Made by a program: the position numbers and the translations under genes. From the NCBI GenBank assembly GCA_951394405.1, contig OX596341.1, positions 2,480,001-2,544,000 of the forward strand: a DNA stretch of 64,000 bases, written 5' to 3'. Below, one piece after another: positions 1-12,317 of this stretch (positions are counted from its first letter, which is position 1; the number at the start of each line of letters is the position of its first letter). The stretch comes from Coprinellus micaceus. Its lineage: Eukaryota > Basidiomycota > Agaricomycetes > Agaricales > Psathyrellaceae. Below the pieces are notes generated by a model that was given only the letters and a program-made list of their open reading frames with translations, was not told where the DNA came from and ran no database searches.

Positions 1-1948
1 CTTGGGTCAAATAGCTTCATCGGCGCCTACTTAGACGGCTGGAAATTCCTGTTTAAGGGCCACGAGCTGGTCAAGGAGGGCTATAAGAAGGTGAGGGAGG
101 CTTAGAATCCCTTTTTTTGGTCGACACGCTCAAGAGCGCTGGCAGTATCACGGCAACATCTTCAAGGTATCAACGCCCAATACATCTTCGGGATGGACCA
201 TCGTCGTCAGCGGCGCGGCCTTGCACGACGACTTGCGCAAAGCACCCTCGGACGTCCTCGACATGCAAGCAACTACAACCGACGTCCGTATTACCCTCCT
301 TATCCTTCCTTTCTTTCCCGACTGAATGAAATGCCCCCCAGATTCTGCAAACTGAGTACCTGTTCGGTCCTCATGCCCATATCAACGAATTCCAGATTGC
401 AGTCGTGCGCACGCCCCTGACAAGGGCAATGGCGGGAAGGTTTGGTGAGCTGACGGATGAGATCGTCGACGCATGCAACACGTACCTTCCAAAGGGAGAC
501 GGTGAGTCCACCATGATTTAAGGCCTATGGTGGGAGAATCTAAAAGCAAAGCAGACTGGGAAGCCTTGCCACGAACCCACGAGAAGCTAGTGCACGTAAT
601 TTGCCGAACGGCGAACCGACTCTTCGTTGGCCTCCCGGTCTGTGAGCATTAGTCCCACTTTTACCCACTGTGAGTTCGCTGAAGAGTACACCAAGGCAGG
701 GATCCAGAATACCTCAAAGTTCAGGAGGAATGGACGATCCACACCTTCCTGGATGCCACCATCCTACATCTTCTGCCGTCTTTCGTGAAACCGTACGTTT
801 CCTCGTCGGTTCGTTCCTCCAGCCTTGACAGACTGACTCGTTCCCAGTATCGTAGGACCCCTGATGTCCAAGATACATCCGTCCCTCAAGACAGTCACGA
901 AAGTACTCGGGCCAATCATCCAGGAGCGCATCGACAAGGACGCGAAGTACGGCTCTGATTGGGAGGGCAGGCCGGTGAGCTTATGGCCCTCGAGGAATCA
1001 ACAGCTGCGCTCAATCGCCGCTTCCTTAGTCTGACTTGATATCATGGCTCTTGGACTATGCGCCACCGGAGTACAAAACGGTCGAAGACATGGTCGTCAG
1101 AATCATGTTCGTGAACGCTGCTGCTATTCATACCTCGACGATGGTAAGTACTGTAGTACGACAGTATACCCCCTCGCTAACCCACCTATAGGGACTCTCT
1201 GCCGTCTTATTCGATCTCGCTGCCCATCGCGAGTACATTGAACCCCTCAGGAAGGAAATCGAAGAAACAACAAGGAAGGTTGGGTGGACGAAAGAAGCCA
1301 TGGTCCAGATGCACAAGCTGGATAGCTTTGTCAAGGAGTCGTTCAGATTGTCAGGCATGGCTGGTGGTGAGCTCCGCTTTCTGAGACGGCGTCCTTGTGT
1401 AGCCTGACGTTTGTTTTCCGAAGTTACGGGCCTGAGGAAAGCAATGAAAGAGTTCACATTCTCAAATGGGGTGAAGGTACCTCCAGGGTACACGATTGGA
1501 GTCGCCTCTTGTGGTGTTCACGCCGACCCGGTATGTTGTGGCCTCTGCCGGGAGATATCCACATCGACATTAATATCTCTTCCCCTTGCAGGAAATCTAC
1601 GAGGACCCGGAGTCGTTTGACGGCTACAGGTTCTTCAAATCGGAAGAAACTGCCTGGAAGAATCAAGCGGTCGTCCTCGACCCTACGTTCATGTTATTCG
1701 GCCTTGGACGTCACGCATGGTATGTAGTTCTACCTCCACTGCGTTCTTGCCTCACAAAGCTTGTGTTCAGTCCTGGCCGTTTCTTCGCTGTGAACGAGGT
1801 GAAGGCTGTGGTATCCCACGTCCTGCTGAATTACGACATCAAATTGCCTGGTGATGCAACGCAGGTTATGCCCGGAATTTGGTTTGCGAGTACTCGTTCG
1901 CCCGATCCGAAGGCAGAGATTTTGTTCAGGAAGAGGAGGTTGGATTGA
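1..1948 (+). CDS. cytochrome P450 no. 1 (5' end outside window)
   Basis: Haem-thiolate monooxygenase, expected in the ER membrane. The N-terminal anchor lies upstream of the window and the sequence opens in frame at LGSNSFIGAYLDGWKF. Exons read in phase: 1-90, 146-283, 342-501, 555-641, 700-792, 848-974, 1030-1143, 1192-1366, 1424-1530, 1592-1719, 1771-1948. Visible motifs are the I-helix segment AAAIHTST, the K-helix ExxR (KESFRLSG) and the haem loop FGLGRHACPGRFFA, whose Cys codon is split by the last intron. No frame breaks are seen. The I-helix has His where most P450s have the acid of the AGxD/ET motif; from memory this resembles fungal ent-kaurene oxidase/LovA-type P450s. Substrate unknown. 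P450 no. 2 follows in tandem and shares the C-terminal motif LLNYDIKLPGDAT, so the two are close paralogues. Confidence 0.93.
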
Positions 1949-2626
1949 CCGATGGTGAATAAGCGCCTACTCCCTTCCCCCCAATGTACAACACGGATTC
2001 CCTTAAAGCATTGCTGATAAGTATCAGTCTCGAAGATCAGGAAGATGATGGGGAGAAGAGAAGCTGCAAGTCGCGAAAGTCAATTACCCTACGAGTTCAA
2101 GTTACTCCATTCAGCACTCTCGTGCGTTTATGGGCCCGGTCGGTCTTCCCGGGCATCTTATCTGTGTGCAAGGCACGACCGCTTCCTTCTTTAGGCGCTG
2201 TCTCACGCCCAGCAAGTCTTATGAAAGGCTTGCCACCTCGATCGTTAACAATTCCGCGCAAAGCACGCACGCGCACACAAAGGGAAGACGAAGCGTTCGA
2301 ACTGAGTTCGAACCGAGTCTTTGAGGTAAATGACCCATTCTCGCAACGTAACTACACGGCTAAACGGCGTCAGATGTTCACTGCAACGATCCTCTTTTCC
2401 ACGGCAATGGAATCGGCAGAGCAGTAGGTGAGGCAAAACCTCCGCTAGGAAGCCTGCCAATGTGCTCGTTGGCATTAGACATCACCTCACCTGTGGGACA
2501 CTGATACCTATTCCAACTTCCTACAATAGCCTACAGCGGACCAAGCGGACGATGCTAGGCCAAAACAGCGTTCCCTGACTGGTCTTTCCCACCGCCGAGC
2601 ACACCAGCACTTTGCAGTCAAACGCC
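1949..2626. other. intergenic, between P450 no. 1 and no. 2
   Basis: Terminator of P450 no. 1 and promoter of P450 no. 2. No coding segment, RNA gene or repeat recognised. Confidence 0.6.
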
Positions 2627-4714
2627 ATGGTCTCCGCCATCGAAGCGTTCGTTTACACTGCGGTGACCTGGTTTGTGTACCAGTGGTACTCATTCCGGAA
2701 GAATGCCGCAAGGGTGTGTGTTGAGAACACCCGCCGCGAAGCTCCCGAGCTGACGATTAGCCATACACTAGGTCAGCCATATACCGACAGCAGGCTCTGA
2801 CTATTTCATCGGATCGTATATCGACTCCTGGAAGTACATACTTTATGGCCAGAGTATAGTCAAGGAGGGATACCGGAAGGTGCGCTCGAGGCGTGTGTAA
2901 CGACTGGCTACTCATTGGCTAATATCCCGACGCCCGTAGTATAAGGGAGCCGTGTTCAAAGTGCCGGTACTCCTCAGCCCGAGTGGATACCTCATCATTG
3001 CCAGCGGAGATGACTTGATCGAAGATATGAGGAAGGCTCCCGCAGACGTTCTCTCGTTCGGTGAGGGAGCTATCGATGTCAGTGCATCTCTCCCTTGGGT
3101 AGCGCCTTATCTAACAGACTGAGGATGGACTCTAGAGCCTGCAAACGGACCAACTCTTCCAAAGCCACGCTCGCGCGAACCAGTTCCATATCCCGGTCGT
3201 TCGCACCCCCTTGACGAGGTCCTATGGCGACCGGTTCGACGACATCACGGATGAGATAGGGAACGCCTGCGAGACGTACCTCCCAGGCGGAGATGGTGAG
3301 ATTCAGTACAGAACGTGTCAGGGATACTTGGACTAACAGAAAGTAACCACAGATTGGGAAGCTCCTCCGAAGACCCATGAAGCGCTGACCCATATCATCT
3401 GCCGGACATCGAACAGATTTTTCGTCGGGTTGCCCATCTGTACGTCCGAACTATCGATCTCGAAAATCTGGCCGTCCCATAACCCCACTCCCCATAGGTC
3501 GAGAGCCTGAATACATGAAAGTGCAGGAAGACTGGGCCATTCATGTAATCCTCGGCGGATACGCCCTTCACCTCACACCGTGGTTCCTGAAGCCAGTCGT
3601 CGGCCCGTTCGTGACCAAGCTACCATCTGCGAGGAAGACAGTCGTAAAGTACCTCGGACCCATAATCGAAGAACGGATAGCTAAGGACGAGAAGTACGGG
3701 CCGAACTGGGACGGAAAACCGGTACGTGGACCTAGTAGTTTCCCTTAAGCTTTGCGTTCTGAGCGTTCTGTGTCAAGGCCGACCTGATTACCTGGCTGTT
3801 GCAATATGCTCCAACTAACAATAGGAATGTGGAAGACGTCACAACGCGGTTGATGTTCGCGAACTTTGCTGCTATTCATACAACGACGATGGTGAGATTT
3901 AGGATCAAGCATCTTCTACGCGGCCTTGAACTGAAGCGCCGCCAGTCACTTTCCAATGTTATGTTCAATCTCGCGGCACGGCAAGAGTACATCCAACCCC
4001 TCAGGGAGGAAATCGAGACTGCTATACGGGCCGATGGATGGACGAAGGAAGCGATGGGGCATATGCACAAACTCGACAGTTTTATCAAGGAGTCTATGAG
4101 ACTTGCAGGCATCATCAACGGTAAGCTCTTGCGTTCTAAGACGGCGGCACACCACTATATCTTCGCTTTCAGTCGCGGTTCAGAGGAAGGCTCTCAAAAA
4201 CTTTACCTTTTCGAATGGAGTAACGATACCTAAGGGTTTCACCGTCACAGCTGCTGCCCACGCCATTCACACCGATCCAGTACGTTGCTTTGGCCATTCC
4301 AGCCTTCGAAGCACACTGATCCAACCTCTAGGAAATCTATGAAGACCCAGACAGCTTCAAGGGATTTAGGTTCTGCCACGACGAGGAGGAAAACGGGAGC
4401 TCTGACGAAGTTTTGCGTCACCACGCTGTGGCTATGGACCCGAGCTACCTTGTCTTTGGCCATGGACGTAATGCTTGGTCGGTCTGCCTTTCGTCTTCTG
4501 ATCGCTGGTGAATGCTAATGCCGATTCTACACACAGCCCTGGAAGGTTCTTTGCGGTGAATGAGGTCAAAGCGGTTATTTCCCATGTGCTGTTGAACTAC
4601 GACATCAAACTTCCTGGCGATGCGACCGAACCTCTGCCTGGAATGTGGTTCGCTGGGTCTCAAGCCCCGAATCCCGCTGCCCAGATCCTGTTCAGGAAGA
4701 GGAAGTTAGACTGA
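2627..4714 (+). CDS. cytochrome P450 no. 2
   Basis: Complete ER-type P450. The ATG at 2627 begins MVSAIEAFVYTAVTWFVYQW, a short hydrophobic membrane anchor followed by basic residues. All exons join in phase: HIPTAGSDYFIGSYIDSWKY, then FHIPVVRTPLTRSYGDRF, the I-helix NFAAIHTTTM, the K-helix KESMRLAG, FTFSNGVTIPKG, and the haem loop FGHGRNACPGRFFA with Cys split by an intron. The donor of that last intron is GTCGGT, weaker than the others. The coding part is about the usual 500-520 aa. Exon positions match P450 no. 1, 3, 6 and 7, so this is a tandem duplicate. Substrate unknown; a diterpene or polyketide oxidase is possible by analogy only. Confidence 0.93.
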
Positions 4715-5040
4715 TTGTAACATCTGTTGGAAATTTTAATACCATCTTCAGTCTGCTCGACACCAACTGTCTGTTCTTTCGAAGAACCCATTGGCGATCG
4801 TGGCGTTCAAGTTTGCGGATCGTGCAGAGTGTTTGTATGTAATCGTATTTTAGGTTGGCGGCTTTATAAATCCAACCATGGCCACGTTCCTTGCATGAGC
4901 AACGATTCAAATTTCCTCCTCCACTTCTCCAGATTATTTTTCTCGAATCCCCGAATCCTCGCCAAACCACCCGCCTGCATCCTGTACCCAGCGGGCGCTT
5001 GTCATTTATCTTGGCGCTCGGGGGTAATTCCAAAAACATC
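4715..5040. other. intergenic with promoter of GH79 gene
   Basis: Between P450 no. 2 and the GH79 gene. Holds a TATA-like box at 4864-4869; nothing else recognised. Confidence 0.55.
4864..4869 (+). promoter_or_regulatory. TATA-like box upstream of GH79 gene
   Basis: TATAAA about 170 nt before the GH79 ATG. The sequence is consensus and the distance allows a normal leader; function not shown. Confidence 0.35.
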
Positions 5041-7495
5041 ATGACAGCCAAATTGGTCGTGTTCGGTGTTTGTGCGCACGTCGTCGCCGCCCTCGCGTCT
5101 GTTACGGTCTACCACCAACTTCACCAGCAGCCACTGTCATTGACGACGACGGGGAATGCAGCGAGCTACACCGGTGCCGCAGCCTACGACCCCACGGTAC
5201 TCGAACCACCCCCGCCTCCACACCCACCGATAAATCGCCAGTTTGGGATCCAACTTCGCAATGGAGGAACCCCAGGTGTATCGATTCCGCAAAACGGCGC
5301 GTTCTTTGGGTTCTCGATAGAGATGTCGGTAGTGGATCAAGTCTGTGAGTGGTGGTTCGATTTGCTGACGTGGCGGGATGGGGCTAACGGTGGCGGGTTG
5401 TATCCAGTGGGCAAGAATTCGTGAGTTCAGACCCCGGTTCGGCTCCCTTCAAGGCTCAATGAGAACGTCGTAGAACGCTTTTGCAGGTAGCATTCCTGAA
5501 CCTCCTCTCGAACCTCGCTCGGCGGGCTGGCAGTGTGCGCATCAGGGTTGGTGGAAACACCCAGGAAACTGCGGTACTCGTGGACAACACGCCTAGCGGT
5601 CGCGTCTTGGAAAAGGATATTAATGGCGTTTCGAATCCTACCCAAACACCCCCTCTGGACTATACCCGAGATCTTATCTACATGATGGGGAATATTTCAC
5701 AGCTTGTATCGGTTGACTGGTTCCTGGGGATCCCATTTAACGATACTGACCATTTCCGTCTCGCCGTTGCGGAAGTGGGACAGCAGGTTCTCGGCCCACG
5801 CCTTATTGGCCTTCAAGTGGGAAATGAGCCTGACTTGTACGCTCGGCACGGGCACAGACACAACGTATGAGTATCCGCGCTTCTTGGTGGTCAAAGAGGC
5901 TAACTTCGAGTACAGGAATATGGGCCGTTCGACTACGTGGGGGAGTTTGGTGACCTGGTCCTCGCTATGGAGGGTGACGAGCACGTCGTAAACCAACGCC
6001 TCCTCATTGGTCCCAATATTGCGACTGGAGATTGGACTCCTGAGATGGTCTGGAACACTGGCTTCGTCGACACGTTCTCTACCAACTTGGCCTACCTCGC
6101 AGTTGAGCAGTACGCGCATCTTGTTCTTCCCTATCTTATGTCCTAACACCCATATGCCTCCAGCTATCCATCGGACAATTGCTTCGCCCAGTTCGGCATT
6201 GGAACCCCCGAGGACCCACAAGAGCTATTTCCGAACTTCCTCAACCACAATGCTGGCAGGTCTATTGTTGAACCTTACCGTAACTCGACGATTTTTGCAC
6301 AAGAGAAGGGCAAGCGGCTAATGATGTTCGAAACGAACACCGCGTCCTGCGGAGGCTTCCCTGGCATCAGCGACTCCTTCGGCGCGGCGCTTTGGGCTCT
6401 GGACTATGGTATGCAAATGGCGCATTCTAATTTCTCTGGAGCCCTGTTCCACGTTGGTGGACAAAACGTGTTTTATAACGTGAGTATCCCAGACAATCTT
6501 GCATCTGCTTCCAAAGCTAATTTGAGCTCTTCAGCCATTCACGCGTAGGCACATTTACGTGGGTTACAATCACACTGTTGCTTATAGTTCTACACACAGC
6601 TCCCCCGACCAATCAATCCACATTCAGGCAGTGGACCATCGGGCCTGTATATTACGCTGCTCTCGTCATGGCCGAAGCCCTGGGACCGTCCAATGCGGCT
6701 CAAGTCTTGGACCTAGAGGCCAACGGGGGGAATGAATTCACGCCCGCCTACGCCGTCTACGAGAATGGAAATCCTGTCAGGGTGCTTCTCTTCAACTATA
6801 TCACCGACTCTTCTGGGGTCAGCGACATTATAGTCAATATTGCGATGGGAGGAGCGGCGCCTGGGCAAGTCAGAATAAAGTATGTTTCGAATCTTACTTC
6901 CTCGATCGATGACAGAGCGTGCAGGAGCTGATGGTTTCGCCCCAACTACGCAGGCGTCTGGCAGCATCATCTGTTTCCCAGAAAGGTAGCTTCCTTTGGG
7001 CTGGCCAGGTTCGTATCACACATTTTTCTATCTCTGAGACGGTTGATTTTGATCATCCGTTTACCATGGCAGACATTTGGGTCCAACTTTGAGTCGGACG
7101 GCCGACTTCAGGGCGTCGAAACAATCGAAACCGTGAACTGCGACGAAGCGAATGGTGTCTGCAGTGTCAGGGTTCCAGCCCCCGGAGCAGCGCTAGTGTT
7201 CCTGAGTGATAATGCACTCTCCGAGATAGAGCGAGGCTCAGCGACGACGTACCCAACCACTGCGCAGACGAGGACGCACAACACCGCGACGATTGACCCT
7301 GCGGTTTTGGCGACCTCGAATGGGCACTCCGCGATGAACCAGAAGGGGAAGAGCCTAGGCAGTACGAGTAAGGGGAGTGTGAGTGGGTCTGTCGATAAGA
7401 ATGGAAAGTATGGTAGCACCTTTTGGGCGAGTGTAGTGATGGCTGGGATGGTGGTGCCCCTCACGATGGGGGTTGCGATGGTGGTGGGGTTGTGA
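5041..7495 (+). CDS. secreted, GPI-anchored glycoside hydrolase family 79 (beta-glucuronidase-like)
   Basis: Retaining glycosidase of the GH79 type, expected to cleave uronic acid residues from glycans at the cell surface. ATG 5041 starts a signal peptide (MTAKLVVFGVCAHVVAALAS). The TIM-barrel part carries VRIRVGGNTQE, the acid/base Glu in LQVGNEPDLYA and the nucleophile Glu in MMFETNTASCGG, both where the family needs them. A C-terminal beta-domain follows (VLLFNYITD, AALVFLSDNALSE), then a Ser/Thr/Gly-rich stretch and a terminal hydrophobic segment (ASVVMAGMVVPLTMGVAMVV) with no charged tail, the pattern of a GPI-anchor signal. Several introns, including one after SVVDQV. It lies inside the P450 array but has no visible functional tie to it. 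Exact sugar specificity cannot be read. Confidence 0.88.
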
Positions 7496-8336
7496 TATGT
7501 ATAGGAAGTCTAAGTGTATTTTCTTTATATTCTGATGGATCTTGTATGATATGTGGATACCACAGGTTCTGCGCAATTGCTGACGCGACTGCAGCCAAAA
7601 TACCTTCAGGATTGGTGTGTTTTCTTGCCTCTTGCGTATCATTCGGGGTGGTATACAACGGCAGGCTATTGTGGGCGTCAGTGTGAGCCAGGCCGACCTT
7701 GATCCGAGACCGGGCTTGGAACAGACAATGCCTTCGAGGTGATTGAAATCGCCCGAGGTTGCTTGGACATTCGAGCCGCCGCCTCGTTCCGCCTGGCGAT
7801 GAGGTAGCACCGGTGCGCATCTACGAACTTGAGGAGTGAGAGTACTTACAACAGCGAAGCCGCTTCAACCCAAGTTATTCAAGTTTACATAACGCCAAGG
7901 AAGAAGCGTTACGTTTATCGTAAGTAACTTTGTAGCACCTGGTTCAGGTGGCTAATCACTTCACACAGAGAAGTCACTACGCCTGACCAGCTCTCGGAAC
8001 TAAATGGGGTGACTCTATTGGTCGAAGGCCGCGAGAAGGCCAACATTTCTCCACACAGGAGCTGTGCTCCAACGCCGGCGGCCAGCTTTAGCCATATAAT
8101 TCCCAGTCTTGTCACCGGCGCCTGACGGCAATTCGAAGCTCTGCTCGGCCTTGGTTTGCTCTCATGTCTCTGCACGGGGACCGAATCGAAGCTGTGAAGA
8201 AGCGCTTAGGATAATACTGATATGTCACCATCTCAAACCTCGGAGGGCCTGCTCCGCCCTAGAGATATATAACGACCTTGGGGACGACAATCGTTCTTGA
8301 CAGTGCCCAGCGATCTTCCAGTGATTCCAGGCGGCC
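7496..8336. other. intergenic, promoter of P450 no. 3
   Basis: Non-coding by inspection. A TATA-like box lies at 8264-8271; no repeat or RNA gene recognised. Confidence 0.55.
8264..8271 (+). promoter_or_regulatory. TATA-like box of P450 no. 3
   Basis: GATATATAAC context about 70 nt upstream of the ATG at 8337, a plausible fungal core promoter position. Confidence 0.4.
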
Positions 8337-10473
8337 ATGGCTACATCTACTGAGCTGCTGCTTACTGGGGCTATTGCCGTCGTTATTTACAAGCTGATTA
8401 GCTTCTATGCTGTGAGGAGCAAGGTATGGGCTTTGTGCTACACTTTGTGTTCCCCTGATAGCTCACATTCGTGGTCAGATCAGTCATATCCCAACTATCG
8501 GCTCAGACCAGTTCTTCCTATCCTACATCTCAGCTTGGAAACAACTCTTCACCGACGGTTCTTTGATCAGGGAAGGGTACTATAAGGTTGATTCGACCTC
8601 CCCCTTCACTCAGGAATATTCTCTCTAATGGTTGCCTATAGTACCCCGGTGCTGCGTTCAAGCTCCCTTCGCTCACCACCTCTTCCGGATGGATGGTTGT
8701 CGTGAATGGGCAGAAGATGGTAGACGAGCTGCGCAAGGCCCCTTCAGATGTTTTATCATTCAACGCGGCCACAGACGATGTGGGTTCATTCTCCCCCCGT
8801 TTGGATGACCCGTTCCGCATCCAACAATACTTTCTTGATAGAGCATGCAGATGCCTTATGTTATCGGCAACCATGCGTACGATGACCACTTCCAAATCCC
8901 GGTTGTGAGGAGTCCCTTGACGAGGGCTTTTCCCGGTCGCTTCGCCGACATCGCAGACGAAATTGTTCAATCGTGTGCTACCTACTTGCCTACTGGATCG
9001 GGTAAGAGCGGTGTTGCACCAGGCTTCCTCAAAACGGCTGAACTTCGTCGACAGAATTCAAAGCATTGGTGGCGCACCCGACGCTCGTTCACATCGTCTG
9101 TCGCACCACTAACAGATTATTCGTCGGACTTCCGCTATGTGAGTCCCTAGTCTTTGCACCGCTTGCTACCCCCGAGCTGATTGGGTGTAAAAGGTCGAGA
9201 GCCCGAGTACCGGAAGATCCAAGAAGACTGGACGATTCAAATCATGGCGACATCGCATTTTATACACCTCTTCCCCACCATTCTGAAACCGTGTGTCCTT
9301 CTATCTCGAATGTGTAGCCCAGATGTTGACAGAGTCGGCACGCAGACTTGTTGGGAGGTTGGTCACCACGGTTCGCTCGAATGCTAAGATTGTCGAGAAG
9401 TACCTCGCGCCAATCATCTTGGAGCGTCTGGAGAAGGCGAAGAATGGAGATGATTGGGAAGGCAAGCCAGTGAGTTTCTCCACTTTCTTTCACTCTCCGC
9501 GTGATTCTGATAATTGGGCTTCAAGAACGACCTCGTGCAGTGGTTGATCGATTTGGCACCACCCCAACATCGGAATGTCACAGATATCACAGTCAAAGTA
9601 ATGCTGATCAACTTCGCAGCCATTCACACAACATCCCTCGTGAGTTTGACCGAACTCCTGTAGCATGCTTGCAAGCCAACTGAGCGTCCGATGCCATCTA
9701 GACCCTCGCGAATGCGCTCTTCGATCTTGCAGCTCGTCAGGAGTACATGCAACCTTTGAGAGAGGAAATGCAAGAAGTCATCAGCGCGCATGGGTGGACC
9801 AAGGACGGTATGGGACGCATGCGGAAGCTTGACAGTTTTTTGAAGGAGTCTAGTAGATTGTCGGGTGTCGGAGCTAGTGAGTCTTCCTTGTCCAGGTCGA
9901 CAACACTCAACCTAACCTCGTGTAGTGTCACTCAGCCGCAAGGCTACGAAGGACTTTACGTTCTCCAACGGATTGACTATTCCCGCTGGGTACACCGTGT
10001 CGACATCGAGTATTGGAGTCCACACCGATCCGGTGCGTCTTTCCCGCCGTCCAGTATGGTGGCCCCGCTCATGCGTCTACATACATCAAAGGACAACTAC
10101 GAGAACCCAGACGATTTCGATGGGTTCAGGTTCTTCAACATGAGGGAAAATGGTACAGACGAATATGACCCTCTGCGCCATCAGATGGTCTCCCTCGACA
10201 CGAACTACTTGTTGTTCGGTCACGGTCGCCATGCCTGGTACGCTTTCATGTCCGGATCCGATTGTACGGCCCTTCCCCTACTGACCCTTCTCCAGCCCTG
10301 GAAGATTCTTCGCAGTCAACGAGGTTAAGGCAATGATGGCACACATACTCATGAACTGGGATTTGAAGCTACCCAACGATTCAACAGTCGTGCCCGAGGG
10401 GACTTGGTTCGGAGGAGGACGAGCGCCTAATACGAAGGCGGAGATTCTGTTCAGAAAGAGGAAGGCAGCTTGA
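8337..10473 (+). CDS. cytochrome P450 no. 3
   Basis: Complete P450. ATG 8337 opens a hydrophobic anchor (MATSTELLLTGAIAVVIYKL). Exons in phase give HIPTIGSDQFFLSYISAWKQ, FQIPVVRSPLTRAFPGRF, HIVCRTTNRLFVGLPLC, the I-helix NFAAIHTTSL, the K-helix KESSRLSG, FTFSNGLTIPAGYTV, and the haem loop FGHGRHACPGRFFAVNEV with Cys split across the last intron. It ends RKRKAA. No lesions seen. The exon layout is that of P450 no. 1 and 2, but the protein is more diverged (NWDLKLPNDSTVVPEGTWF), so it is an older member of the array. Membrane-bound monooxygenase, substrate unknown; it would need a CPR partner encoded elsewhere. Confidence 0.93.
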
Positions 10474-11009
10474 TTGGATACATCTTCGTATAGCCCTCCG
10501 TCCATCTTGTACCATATTCGTTCCTTCTCGCAAAGCCGATTCAGGCTCATATGACCAGTCGCATCAAATTGTTGACCCGTCTGCGAAGTCGGGTGGACGC
10601 CGAGCGCTGAACGCCGAGGTTTGGACAGTTACTCGCGAGGTAGATTCTAATCGAGGCCATCTTATACTCCGTCGGACTCTAACAAAGCTAAAAATGCATC
10701 TAAGCACATCGGCAGCTGTGCAGAGGGTCCTCGGTGACGGGCGCTTATATTTTGCATCAGTCGTCTTGTTGCTCTGACGGTGACTCAAAGACATGAGACA
10801 CGAGTCGCTTCTATACCACCACTACAATTCTAGGAGGTTAGTCGTATTTGGGTTGTTTGGCAAAGGCGTGCGTGCCTAGCCACTATGGGGAGACCGAAAC
10901 GCGCTAATGGTGTATTCCAGCCTCAAACGCTTGACATGATACAGCATCATCTACACTGTGAACCTAATGCAACTCGGGTAGTGTCCGAGTAACAAAGGCA
11001 ATTTCGCCC
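10474..11009. other. intergenic, convergent gene ends
   Basis: Between the 3' ends of P450 no. 3 (+) and the first secreted-family gene (-). No feature recognised. Confidence 0.55.
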
Positions 11010-11806
11010 CTAGACAGGGCCCTCAAAGTCCTCGAGCTCACGAGTCTCAAAAGCCTCGGCATCTTCAACGTCGCGAGACTCATAACCGTCGGCAATTTCG
11101 AGATCGCGGGCTTCATAGACGTTCTCCTCTTCAAAATCGCGGGCAACTTGGGCGGGGTCTTCACCGGCACCGGTAACAGCTCCAGCCCCGAGACCGGGGT
11201 CACCTGAAGGGCTTCTGGCAGGGCTCCTGGTCGATCTGCCGCGCCCACCGGAATATCCGCGTCCCCGCCCACCCCCGCGTCCACGACCGCGACCCGCCCC
11301 GCCTCTATTAGGGCGGGCACGGCCACTCCCTCACGAGATCTTCTACAAGTTCACGGGCGTGGTGTTCCTCACCAAGGCAACGAAGGTGGCCGGCGAGTTT
11401 TCCGACCTTACCTCCGCGCTGGACAAGCTCATCCAGCTCGCGAGATTCGACTGGGTCGCCGCCATCCTTACACCCCTTGGGACGCTTAGGCTTCTTGGAC
11501 TTGGACTTGGCCTTGGACTTGGATTTAGACTTGCTTTTATCCTTGGGCTTGCTCAGCCTGATTTTGTTCTTGCTCGCGCTGACTGTGGCCGATGCATGAC
11601 CTCCACCTGCAGCGGCTCCGCCACCACGACGCAATTCCAACTCCTCGAAGTCGCGGGCGACGAGAGAGTCTACACTCTCAAACTGGAAACGAGGGTGAGC
11701 TGGCGTCAGTTAGCAGAGGCGGTATACTTGCATTGATGTTGGCCGTGACGTAGGAAGCGCCGAGGACGGCAGAGGTGAAGATACCAGCGATCGTAGAGAA
11801 ACGCAT
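11010..11806 (-). CDS. small secreted Gly/Arg/Lys-rich protein, family member 1 (apparent frameshift)
   Basis: Unnamed secreted basic protein. ATG at 11806 starts a signal peptide (MRFSTIAGIFTSAVLGAS). A 49-nt intron (11731-11683) follows codon Asn25 and has a GC donor (GCAAGT) and CAG acceptor. Exon 2 starts FESVDSLVARDFEELELRRG, then a Lys/Ser tract and a C-x30-C pair (from CKDGG to HLRC). The frame stops at 11308 (REWPCPP). Just downstream another frame carries GGRGRG and four ARDF/ARDL/SRDV/TREL repeats to a stop at 11010, the same order as in member 2. Removing one base from the CCC run at 11328-11330 would restore one continuous frame. The indel may be real, a sequencing error or the sign of a misread intron. 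Function unknown. Confidence 0.62.
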
Positions 11807-12309
11807 GCTGCAAGGCTAAGTGGGTTGCCTGAGGGAGAGTGACAAGTTAGTACACCCTGCACCTTAGATCATTTGGAAGTTGAGCCTCACGCCGGTATTC
11901 AGTTAGGGATCGTGTGGAAATGTGGCACAGCAGATATAAGGACCAGCTTAGTTTCTAGTGGGCAAGAGACGCGGACCAGCTTGTGAACGCGTACTGGAGG
12001 GGGAGTGGGGAGTGTCCGCCTACCTGCTGTGACGGGGGTCCTGTAAAATGTAGGGGTGGATTTGGGGAAATTCCCTTCTCCACCATACTTCTTTATATGA
12101 TTGGCTGTCTTCACGGACAAGGCAGATTGTTTGTACATTTATTGCACACGATGAGCGCTGATACTCACCGCTGGCCATTATTAACGTATTATGGCGGGAT
12201 ACCCGACACCGAAATTCCCGTCTGGCACACACATGCGCCGTACACACACAGCCTGTCGCTGTTATACTGGCCTTCTTTGAATTGACCCCCATCACAATGG
12301 GAATTCAGC
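11807..12309. other. intergenic upstream of secreted family member 1
   Basis: Promoter side of the minus-strand gene. An AT-rich TATATC element lies on the minus strand near 11931-11938; nothing else recognised. Confidence 0.5.
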
Positions 12310-12317
12310 GCTATGGG
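12310..12317. repeat. target-site duplication, left copy
   Basis: GCTATGGG directly abutting the left inverted repeat of the element at 12318-12738; an identical 8-mer abuts the right end at 12739-12746. Confidence 0.85.
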
